Made by a program: the position numbers and the translations under genes. Of a DNA stretch of 64,000 nucleotides, positions 12,317-21,100 are shown piece after piece. This DNA comes from Nostoc sp. UHCC 0870 (lineage in GTDB: Bacteria > Cyanobacteriota > Cyanobacteriia > Cyanobacteriales > Nostocaceae). The stretch covers positions 2,233,501 to 2,297,500 of the forward strand of contig NZ_CP091913.1 in assembly GCF_022063185.1 (NCBI RefSeq). The letters run 5' to 3'. Numbering within the stretch: position 1 is the first letter of the stretch; the number at the start of each line of letters is the position of its first letter. The notes beneath the pieces are model-generated. The model searched no databases. It was not told the origin of the DNA and worked only from the letters and a program-made list of their open reading frames with translations.

Positions 12317-12714
12317 TGTAAAGTCATTATTCAGCTTTATTATGATTTATCCGGATTAATATTGATGAAAGTCCTGACTACGAACTTTTTATTTTCAATG
12401 TTAAGCTTTGGACATTTAACTTGCATAATATGGGCAAGCAAGATGCCCACCCCACAATAGTTAAAGTCCGAAAATGAGATGTGTCATGGGAGCATGAAAT
12501 GTATAATCTTTGAGATGTTTCGCTTCGCTCAACATGACACCTTAAGCATTTATCGTAAATTCAAGGGTTTAAGACCTCTACGTCTACACGTAGTATCAGT
12601 TAATTTAGGGTTTAAACCCCCGACTTCAACTGTCTTTAAGTAATAAGTAATGAATAATGGGATTTACTCACTACTCGTTACTCATTACTCATTTAAGTAA
12701 GAAGTCTACTGTTA

Positions 12715-12750
12715 AAAAAGGGGGGAACTAGAATCAAAGTCCCCCTTTTT
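12715..12750 (-). terminator. Intrinsic terminator
   Basis: On the minus strand a G/C-rich stem (AAAAAGGGGGACT pairing with AGTTCCCCCCTTTTT around a short bulge) ends in a run of six T. It begins eight bases after the stop codon of the gene at 12758. The rest of the 12317-12757 gap holds short dispersed repeats, including AAAGTCCTGACTACGAAC at 12368, which recurs at 26906, and no gene. Confidence 0.8.
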
Positions 12751-12757
12751 AAGCATT

Positions 12758-13645
12758 TTAAGCGGGGATAGTTTTGGCTAAATCATCACCAGCAATAATG
12801 GTTGACATGAAAGTATATTTATTATTCAACTGGTAGCGACGGTCTTGTTTAATGATCTGCATAAATTCTTTATGTTCCTGACGAGATTGTCCTACCAAAC
12901 AACCAGCACTGGCTTTATCAACGAATTTATTGTCATAACCCCAATGTTGATTAATTCCGAAACGACCAGTATCTTCAGGATCTCCAGTCCGAAATCCATC
13001 TTTATTGCGATCGCGATGTACTTTAACTACACCAGTTTGAACCAGTGCTTCGTGAGGTTCAGAGTTACCATGTGTTCCTACTTGCCAAGATTGATACTGC
13101 CCAAATGCAATTCTCGCTGCACCTTGGGGATTCATGGGCTTGACGACTGTGTAATGATGTCCTGGTTCTGTGGTAGCTAGCCAGTTACCCACAATTTGCG
13201 GAGTTCCCGTAGCGATTTCAATCACAATCCGGCGATCGTTCCATTCATTGAATTTATCAGCATTGGGTACACCATCAGCGTTAGCACCTTCAATATACAC
13301 AATGTTGTATCTTTGTTTACCTCTGGCAACAAAGTAATTTTTACTTTGCATATACTTAATGATTCTGCTAGCTAAATTATTACTCAACTGCAAAGGAATA
13401 ACTTCTTTAACTTCCATTAAAGCTTGGATAGTTGATTTACCTATAACCGCCTCTTCTATTTTCATGAGTGATTGGAAATCTTTAAGTGCCTGAGTAGAAA
13501 ACCGTCCAAATTTACCATCGACGGGTGGATCTAATAAACCTAAGTCAATTAATTGTTTTTGCACTTCTTTTGCTAGTTCAGAGTTATTTTCTAAATTTTC
13601 TAAACTAATACTTTCTTGTGTACCTATTATTTCCGCTAATTGCAT
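12758..13645 (-). CDS. Peptidoglycan-binding protein with L,D-transpeptidase-like motif
   Basis: Residues about 26-78 form a PG_binding_1 domain (AKEVQKQLIDLGLLDPPVDG, KFGRFSTQALKDFQSL), the small helical module that holds enzymes to peptidoglycan. The C-terminal 200 residues have no clear family name. They contain VVKVHRDRNKDGFRTGD, FGINQHWGYD and ASAGCLVGQ; the H...S-x-G-C order is what YkuD-type transpeptidases and some phage wall enzymes use. I infer a cell-wall enzyme, without proof of the reaction. There is no signal peptide, as is common for holin-dependent enzymes. A strong terminator follows. Next on the same strand is a second wall-related protein. Confidence 0.7.
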   Translation of the reverse strand: MQLAEIIGTQESISLENLENNSELAKEVQKQLIDLGLLDPPVDGKFGRFSTQALKDFQSLMKIEEAVIGKSTIQALMEVKEVIPLQLSNNLASRIIKYMQSKNYFVARGKQRYNIVYIEGANADGVPNADKFNEWNDRRIVIEIATGTPQIVGNWLATTEPGHHYTVVKPMNPQGAARIAFGQYQSWQVGTHGNSEPHEALVQTGVVKVHRDRNKDGFRTGDPEDTGRFGINQHWGYDNKFVDKASAGCLVGQSRQEHKEFMQIIKQDRRYQLNNKYTFMSTIIAGDDLAKTIPA

Positions 13646-13761
13646 GAATGTAATCCTCTAGTTGAATTTCCTTGATATCGCCAAACAATATTTTAAAATG
13701 GCTGTTATTTTTTAATAGTTGTATTCTGAAGTGACTTATGCACTTGTAACTACTTAATAAA

Positions 13762-13794
13762 AAAGATACCAGTACAAAAAGTCCTGGTATCTTT
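13762..13794 (-). terminator. Intrinsic terminator
   Basis: On the minus strand, 11-bp arms AAAGATACCAG / CTGGTATCTTT enclose 11 bases and are followed by TTTTTTATTAAG. It lies about 28 bases after the end of the gene at 13823 and separates it from the PG-binding gene. Confidence 0.75.
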
Positions 13795-13822
13795 AAAGAT
13801 TTAAACTAAAGCTATAGGATAT

Positions 13823-14419
13823 TTATTTGATTTCAGGTAACAATAGTTTTAAGATGGCGGCTGCTCCCACTTGCTCAGAAATAGCCACAGCACTCCACTT
13901 ATTATCAGCAACATATTTACCTTTGGTATAGTGATGCGTGCCACTCCAGAGATAAGGCGTTAGCACATCTGGATGATGCAGTCTATAACCAAAACCATTG
14001 TAAAGTTCGAGCCGCCATAACTGAGCAGGAATACTCCAATCTTGAGCTGTATGGAAATCTTTCATAATCAGTGCATCTGCTGCACTTTCCTCCCAAGAAT
14101 AGCCAATATCCCAACCATTTTTAGGTGGATTTAATGGCCTATCTTTTGGAACACGATGAGTCCTAGCTTTAAGCGAATCACCATTATGAAGATGACTGTT
14201 AAAGTTTAAAGATGCTTCCATGTTATGGATACAGCCGATAAAATACCAAGGAATGTTAGTTTGTGTGCCTACGCTTTCATAGCGATCGCGTTTCGCTTGA
14301 ATGTTCAAGACAACTTTTTTAGTCCGCTCTAGCCACTCAGGTCTAATCTGACAGCTATTCCACAGGTTGTCATACTCTGGTTTGAGGACAGAAAGTCTCA
14401 TAGTGTTCATTGATTGCAT
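13823..14419 (-). CDS. Putative phage-type lytic enzyme (198 aa)
   Basis: The body contains WYFIGCIHNMEASLNFNSHL, HNGDSLKARTHRVPKDRP, and WEESAADALIMKD. This set (a Glu in HNMEAS, then HLHNGDxL, then P-x-RP) occurs in a family found in phages, proteobacteria and cyanobacteria and often labelled peptidoglycan-binding or lysozyme-like. The Glu is a plausible acid catalyst. There is no signal peptide. The exact start is uncertain: MQSMNTMRL offers three Met within seven residues. A small holin-like protein is encoded divergently 200 bases away. I infer cell-wall hydrolysis, with moderate confidence. Confidence 0.6.
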   Translation of the reverse strand: MQSMNTMRLSVLKPEYDNLWNSCQIRPEWLERTKKVVLNIQAKRDRYESVGTQTNIPWYFIGCIHNMEASLNFNSHLHNGDSLKARTHRVPKDRPLNPPKNGWDIGYSWEESAADALIMKDFHTAQDWSIPAQLWRLELYNGFGYRLHHPDVLTPYLWSGTHHYTKGKYVADNKWSAVAISEQVGAAAILKLLLPEIK

Positions 14420-14623
14420 GGTATCAACTGTTCACTGATTTTATAGGTGTTATCAAAATCAGCTTATGCAGTATTTTTCTGAGAGGTTGTTTTATAGGGA
14501 TTCTCAGTTGTGTACCATACACTCTGCAAGGGAAAAGAATGAGAAACGTTATATGACACTGCATAAGTTGAAACATATTGTTTGTATTTATGACTGAGCC
14601 AAAAATTCATATTGTCAAAAACT

Positions 14624-14818
14624 ATGCAAGCTAATTTGATCCGAGCTTTTACCCCTCTGCTTTTAGCCGCTATTGGTGGAGCGATTGGGATCGCGGTTCT
14701 CTTTTTACCTAAAGATACTGACCCCGTGAAATGGTCGGCGGGAATGGGATTAGCAGGAACAGCTATAGCTGGCGCAGCCGGTCTAGCTCAACCCAGCAGC
14801 AATAAATCCGCCGAATAA
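14624..14818 (+). CDS. Small membrane protein, holin-like (64 aa)
   Basis: Two hydrophobic segments (AFTPLLLAAIGGAIGIAVLFL and MGLAGTAIAGAAGLAQ) flank a short polar turn KDTDPVKWSA, and the tail SSNKSAE is polar. That is the layout of a two-helix holin, but also of many other small membrane proteins. I chose the ATG at 14624 over an in-frame TTG at 14612. It is divergent from the putative lytic enzyme, which is the only reason to think of a holin. Confidence 0.5.
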   Translation: MQANLIRAFTPLLLAAIGGAIGIAVLFLPKDTDPVKWSAGMGLAGTAIAGAAGLAQPSSNKSAE

Positions 14819-14952
14819 ACCCCCCGTAACAAAAATAACTAGCCAAATAACCGCAATTTAGCTGCATATGTTCAAAATGCTGACATTTAGTTATTTAATG
14901 CAAGTATGTGACTTAACATCTCAGCTAATGCGAGGTAAAGCAGTAAATAAAT

Positions 14953-16398
14953 ATGAATGCTGCATCAATATCAAGGTACTGGACAATTTGGCGTATTAAT
15001 CTTGCTAATCAACAAGTAGGATACAAACAGTCTGACCTGTCTCAAGCACGGGATTTTTTTCAGCAACAAGTTCATGATTGCCAAAATGATGACATCCAAT
15101 CTACCCTGCTAGGTAATTTTTATGCCAATCATCTGGCTGAAAAGGATTTACTCAATCGTGGCCTTGCTGGTTTGTGTCTACGGTGCTATGTTTCCTACCC
15201 GATTCTGAAAGCCTGTCAAAAAATTGATAGTCTGTTCAGTGGTGAAAAGTCTTTCAGCTATCAAGATTTATTAAGCTGTGTGCTAGATGATGATGGTAAC
15301 AGGTTAGTGATTTTGGATTGCGATCGCAAAACTCAATTAGTCTTAGATGAGCATGGTATTCCTCACACAACAACTTATAAATTGTTTACGGTGGAAGTCT
15401 TACGCAAATTTAAGCATGACTCTCAATCAAGTATGAGTCTAGATAATTGGACTTACTTGCAAACTAAGCAAAATCCAGAACTGAGAAAGTTTTTAGCAGA
15501 ATTTGGTTTTCAGCATCATAGTGATTGGTCATTATTAAACCGAGTTAGATCCAAACAACTAGAACTTTTAGTCAAGCGATCGCGCCAACTCATAACGGTA
15601 TTTCATGCGGTCTACCGACGAGATAGACGTGAAAGAAAACAAATGGAAGTGGGAAAATGTCCAGACCCCACTATTTCCCAGTTGCAGGAAATGCTGACTT
15701 GCTTGCAAGAAGATGACATCATCATCAAAACGACAGATGAGTTGAAACGAGAACTCAAACAAGTAGCAAGTCAACTACGACAATATGATATTTGGAGTTA
15801 TAGAGAACCTCTAGAAGTTCCAGATCATAATACTGGCATATATAAACCCAGAAAAGATTTACCCACGGTTTCTTACGATGAATCACATTTAGAACAACAA
15901 GAAATCATTGAATTTCTACATCAACAATTACAATTAATTTTGTCTGAGGCGATCGCCCAAGAAATTAGTCAGACAATTGCCAAGTTACAAAACAGTAAAA
16001 GTTACGCTCCACTAGCTCAAAAGTATCTTCCTGGTTTACAACTATATTACTGTGATTGTAAGTCTTTAAAGGAAGTTCAACTTCTTTTGGGTATGACAAG
16101 TTGGGATCAAACACGACGAATATTAAACCCTGGTGAACTTTTGAGTAAAGTACGTATATTAACGGTGCAGAAACTACTCGATACTATGTTACAAAAAGCT
16201 CATACTAAAGGTTTAACCTCAATTCCTCCTGAACCCGAATATCTGAAAACCTTGGCTGAACAAATAGAGAGTTTTGTGGATGTAGAAGTTTTTATAGAAG
16301 CAGGAGAAGAAATTAGAGCCGGCAGAAACCGTTCGCTTGATAGTGTATATGCTCAAAAACTCCAGAATTACTTGGAAACCCAACTGATTGCTATTTAG
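14953..16398 (+). CDS. Conserved hypothetical protein, first gene of a CHAT-linked run (481 aa)
   Basis: Not recognised by family. It is soluble and mostly helical. The region LNRGLAGLCLRCYVSYPILK followed by SYQDLLSCVLDDDGNRL and LRKFLAEFGFQHHSDWSLLN is notable. A Glu/Gln-rich stretch at about residues 310-350 may form a coiled coil. The C-terminal part (about 355-435) has YLPGLQLYYCDCKSLKEVQ and LLGMTSWDQTRRILNPGE, which looks like a helix-turn-helix or sigma-region-4-like arrangement. In cyanobacteria genes like this are often followed by a DUF1822 gene and a CHAT gene, as here, so I place it in that pathway. It is 200 bases upstream of the DUF1822 gene. Confidence 0.65.
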   Translation: MNAASISRYWTIWRINLANQQVGYKQSDLSQARDFFQQQVHDCQNDDIQSTLLGNFYANHLAEKDLLNRGLAGLCLRCYVSYPILKACQKIDSLFSGEKSFSYQDLLSCVLDDDGNRLVILDCDRKTQLVLDEHGIPHTTTYKLFTVEVLRKFKHDSQSSMSLDNWTYLQTKQNPELRKFLAEFGFQHHSDWSLLNRVRSKQLELLVKRSRQLITVFHAVYRRDRRERKQMEVGKCPDPTISQLQEMLTCLQEDDIIIKTTDELKRELKQVASQLRQYDIWSYREPLEVPDHNTGIYKPRKDLPTVSYDESHLEQQEIIEFLHQQLQLILSEAIAQEISQTIAKLQNSKSYAPLAQKYLPGLQLYYCDCKSLKEVQLLLGMTSWDQTRRILNPGELLSKVRILTVQKLLDTMLQKAHTKGLTSIPPEPEYLKTLAEQIESFVDVEVFIEAGEEIRAGRNRSLDSVYAQKLQNYLETQLIAI

Positions 16399-16595
16399 CC
16401 AAAATCACAGCAGTTTATGATTAAATGATGCACAAAATTGAGGACTTAACAAATACATTTTCTGACAAGTTCTGTACTTTGAGAAAACTCAATTAAGCCC
16501 TCATGTATTTACTCTGATAATTTTGTGCTTCATACGGAAAGACTGCTGGATTTTATATGGATATTTGAATTTAATTGAAATCAAGGATACAAATA

Positions 16596-17642
16596 ATGAT
16601 TAAGAACCATGAAAAAAACAATAATTTGAGATTATTCTTATCAGAATCAATTTGGTTAGAGCCAGAACATTTTGACTCAGCAAGAAAACTTAGTCAGCAG
16701 GTAGTTGATGAATTCAAACAATGGCAAACATATTTAAATGCACTGGCATCATTAGGATTCGCTAAATGGCTCAAAGAAAACCTACCAGAACAACTTATTA
16801 AACAAAACAATCAAATTATTGATAATTTTACTCATATTCAATTAGGTGAATTTAAATTTTGTTTAATCGTTACAGAACATCTACTAGATGAATTAGTAAA
16901 CATACCTGAAGATACTATTATTAAGCCAGAAGCGGCCGCTCATTTATATGTTGTAGTTGAAGTATTAGAAGAGCAAGCAGAATTAGTTCTTCGAGGGCTT
17001 TTACGTTACGATCAACTAGTTATTTATAGAGATAAAATGAATTTAAAAACAAGGGATGGTTGTTATCAACTACCCCTAGCAGAATTTGATCCAGAACCAA
17101 ATCACATTTTATTTTATTGCCGTTTTTTAGATGCTCATAAAATTCCTTTACCTGTGTTAACAACCGTCAACAAGGAAGATAATTTAATACAATTTTTTCC
17201 TCAAACTAAAACTAAATTGAGCCAATGGTTACGGGGTATTTTTCTCGATGAATGGCAGTCAATTTCTGCACTGATTAATCCAGATATTAATTTAGCTTTA
17301 AATATCAGAAATAATGCTGAGAGCATCAAGCGTGGTAAAATTATTAACTTAGAAATGCAACTTGGGAACTATCCTGTTGTCATGTTGGTCAATATTAAAG
17401 AAGAGGCTGAAGAAAAATTACGTGTATTAATCCAGTTGCATCCAAGCGGAGAAACAAAATTTTTACAGCCTAATCTCAAGCTAACTTTACTATCAAAGGC
17501 AGGAAAATCGCTGTGTGAAGTTATATCTAGAAATCAAGATAGTTATATTCAACTTAATCCTTTTCATGGAGAAATAGGAAAACAGTTTAGTATTGAGGTC
17601 AGCTTAGACAATATTACCATTAAAGAAAATTTTGAATTATAG
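16596..17642 (+). CDS. DUF1822 family protein
   Basis: The protein has 348 aa. The N-terminal pattern LWLEP-like IWLEPEHFDSARKLSQQVVD, then FKQWQTYLNALASLGFAKWL, is characteristic of DUF1822, a family of unknown function found in cyanobacteria next to CHAT-domain genes. The middle is rich in strands, and the C-terminal half (YPVVMLVNIKEEAEEKLRVL) looks beta-rich. I start it at the ATG at 16596, with AAGGAT 8 bases before it. Its gene sits between the 481-aa protein and the CHAT-STAND-WD40 gene. The usual suggestion is that it recognises or regulates in this system, which is inference only. Confidence 0.8.
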   Translation: MIKNHEKNNNLRLFLSESIWLEPEHFDSARKLSQQVVDEFKQWQTYLNALASLGFAKWLKENLPEQLIKQNNQIIDNFTHIQLGEFKFCLIVTEHLLDELVNIPEDTIIKPEAAAHLYVVVEVLEEQAELVLRGLLRYDQLVIYRDKMNLKTRDGCYQLPLAEFDPEPNHILFYCRFLDAHKIPLPVLTTVNKEDNLIQFFPQTKTKLSQWLRGIFLDEWQSISALINPDINLALNIRNNAESIKRGKIINLEMQLGNYPVVMLVNIKEEAEEKLRVLIQLHPSGETKFLQPNLKLTLLSKAGKSLCEVISRNQDSYIQLNPFHGEIGKQFSIEVSLDNITIKENFEL

Positions 17643-17766
17643 GATATATTAATATTATTTTTCCGAATTTAAATAATTAAATTAATAATTTAATATTAAT
17701 TAATACTTGGAATTATTTTTTTACCCCTCCCTAACCCTCCCCTTTATCCCGCATTTATCACAAACA

Positions 17767-17828
17767 GTAGGGGCGGGTTTAGCGAGATATTCATGAGTAA
17801 TTGAGCTTATCTGCGAACCCGCCCCTAC
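17767..17828. repeat. Inverted repeat, dispersed type
   Basis: Perfect 13-bp arms GTAGGGGCGGGTT / AACCCGCCCCTAC enclose 36 bases. The arms match a foldback repeat type common between cyanobacterial genes. The 470-base gap from 17643 to 18114 holds this repeat and an AT-rich leader before the CHAT gene, with no other gene. Confidence 0.6.
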
Positions 17829-18114
17829 AGACTTTGGGATGAGGTTGCAAGAATCTTGTGAGAAATCCGGGTTAGGTTCTTTTGCTAGAGGCTGCGCCAA
17901 CAAGAAGTTACCTGAATAGAATCAAGACTTTAGCACTGACGAATAAATTACAATATTTCGTAACAATGAAAATATTATTTATTTAAAGATAAATAACTAC
18001 AAATATTCATAGGAGAAAAGTATCATTTTCGCAAAAATATCTAGCATAAATATGCAAAAAGCTATAAATTTAGGTTGTATATAAAAGTAGCTTTACTGAA
18101 TCTATATAATCATC

Positions 18115-21100
18115 ATGAGCAAGACAGTTGTCATAAATTTGGGTAATGGTGATTTGTATACTGGATTTCCCAGCGTGACAACTCAACTTTGGTCAGCAAG
18201 TCATCATGCGCCAGAACAGTTTCTTGGTAGCTTACCAGCTGCACCAAATTTACTAGAACTCTATAGAAATTGGCGTACCAATTATCAAGCTTTATGTACT
18301 CGTCAACCAATGCGTTCTGCATTGTTAGAGGAAGATGACCAACTGGAAATAGAATTAGGCGCGATAACAAACGTGTCTCTACTCGATTTTGATGAATTAT
18401 GTAAACAGCTACGAGATAATATTAATACTTGGCTTAAGTCAGTAGAATTTCTAGAAATTGAAAGAAAATTGCGATCGCAACTTAACCGCAATGAAGAAAT
18501 TCGAGTCATTTTAGAAACCAACGATGACAGTTTACGGCGGCTACCCTGGCATTGCTGGGACTTTTTTCGAGATTATCCCCAAGCAGAACTAGGACTTTCC
18601 CGGACAGAGTATCAACGAAGAGATGCGACACAACCCCTATGCAACAGAAACAAAGTTAGGATTTTAGCTATTTTGGGCAATAGCCAAGGTATTGACTTGC
18701 AAAGAGAAGCCGCTTTTCTGAAAGAACTAGAGAATATTGCCGAAGTTGTGCAGCTAAATCAGCCCTCACGTCAAGAATGCAACAGACACCTTTGGGACTC
18801 TTTAGGTTGGGACATCTTATTTTTTGCAGGTCATAGTCAAAGCAAGGGTGACACAGGCATAATTTATATCAATGACAATCCCATAAACAATAGCCTGACA
18901 ATTGGAGAATTAGAAGAAGCTCTCACCACAGCCATTGATAGAGGTTTAAAGTTAGCTATTTTCAACTCCTGTGATGGACTGGGATTGGCGAATGCTTTGG
19001 GAAAACTGCATATTCCCCAAGTGATTGTTATGCGAGAACCAGTGCCAAATTGTGTCGCCCAGCAGTTTTTCCAAAATTTTCTGGAAGCTTTCGCTATCAA
19101 GCGTCAAACTTTATATTTAGCAGTACAACAGGCACGCAGACAGTTACAAGGATTAGAAGATGACTTTCCCTGTGCTTCTTGGTTGCCCGTAATTTTTCAA
19201 AACCCATCTGTAGAACCACCAACTTGGTTGCAATTGGGAGGGATTTCCCCTTGTCCATATCGTGGTTTATTTGCCTTCCGAGAAGAAGATGCACACTTAT
19301 TTTTTGGCAGAGAAGAATTCACGGCTGATTTAGTCAAGGCGGTGAAAAGAAAGCGGTTTGTGGCTGTAGTGGGGGCTAGTGGCAGTGGTAAGTCTAGTTT
19401 AGTGTTTGCTGGGTTGACTCCCCAGTTACGACAAGATCCGAATGTGCAATGGCAAATCATTTCTTTTCGTCCAGGGAAAAATCCCTTTGAAGCTTTGGCG
19501 ACTGCATTAGTGAGTTTACAACAGTGTTGTCCCTCTTTTTCCCTAGAAAACATACTAGAGTTACCAGAAGATAGTACCACTACTCGCTTACTAGAATTAG
19601 ATTTAGCGATCGCCTTACAACAAAACCATCAATTACTACACACCATCCTAGAAAAGGTTGTGCAGCAAGAATTTGGCACTCGTTTACTACTCATAGCAGA
19701 TCAGTTTGAGGAACTTTACACCCTTTGTCCAGAACCACAACGTCAGCCTTTTTTAGATTTATTACTCAATGCTTATAGTTTCACTCCCGCCTTCACCATC
19801 GTTTTAACCCTGCGGGCTGACTTTTACAGTTATGCTCTTTCTTACCGCCGCTTTAGTGATGCCTTGCAAGGAGCAGTGCAGAACCTTGGCCCCATGAATA
19901 GAAAGGAATTGCGTCGGGTGATAGAAGAACCTGCTAAACAAATGCAGGTAGGACTAGAAGCAGGATTAACCAATCAATTAATCGACGAGATAGACCAACA
20001 GCCAGGACATTTACCCTTACTTGAGTTTGCCCTGACCCAGTTATGGTCAAAACAGCAAAATAGGCTCTTAACTCATCAAGCTTATCAAGAAATTGGTGGT
20101 GTAGAAGAAGCCTTGGCTAACCATGCTGAGGCTGTATATGCCCAGCTAAACGAAGCAGATAGGCAAAGGGCGCAACAAATATTTATCCAATTGGTACGTT
20201 TAGGAGATGACACAGAAGCTACCCGACGGTTGACAACTCGTGAGGAAGTCAGGCCAGAAAACTGGGATTTAGTCACACAACTGGCTTCTTCACGTCTAGT
20301 AGTGACCAACCGTAATGAGTCCACGGCAGAAGAAACAGTAGAAATCGTCCATGAAGCCTTAATTAGAAGCTGGGGACGACTGGAAGAATGGCTACTTGAG
20401 AATGGTGACTTTCTGCGCTGGCGAGAACAATTACGGTTAGCAATTCGCCAATGGGAAAATAGCGGACATGATCAAGGGGTGCTATTACGAGGTAAGGCCT
20501 TGATAGATGCCCAAGAATGGCAATTGCAACGCGCACAAGAACTCAATACAAATGAAATCAGGTTCATTAATCAGAGTTTGGAACTGAGAGAACTTGAGGT
20601 TAAACAGCAGCAGCGCAGACGTAAAATAAGTATCTCATTGATTTCATCCCTAGCCACCGGCTTAGTCTTTAGCCTCGGTCTCGCTGGGTTTGCTTGGTTG
20701 GAAGGACAAAAGGCACGGATTAGCGAAATTAAAGAAATTGGGTCATCAGGCGAAATTTTCCTCAAATTAAATCTAGAGTTGGACGGGTTAATTGCCAGTA
20801 TTAGAGCTGGTAGGCGCATTCAAGGCACTGATGGAACTGATGGAATTGATGCCAACACTCGCACTCAAATTACCGAAACTCTACAACAGGCCATCAACTT
20901 CGTCAGAGAAAAAAATCGTTTGGCAGAACATGATGGAATGCTAGAGAGTGTGAGTTTTAGCCCTGACAGTAAATTTATTGCCACCGCCAGCAGAGATAAA
21001 ACTGTCATAATTCGGAGTCTTGACGGCAAAAAACAGCCAGTCATACTGAAAGAAAATGAAGGAGAGGGTTTCAATAGCGTTGCCTTCAGCCCAGACGGTA

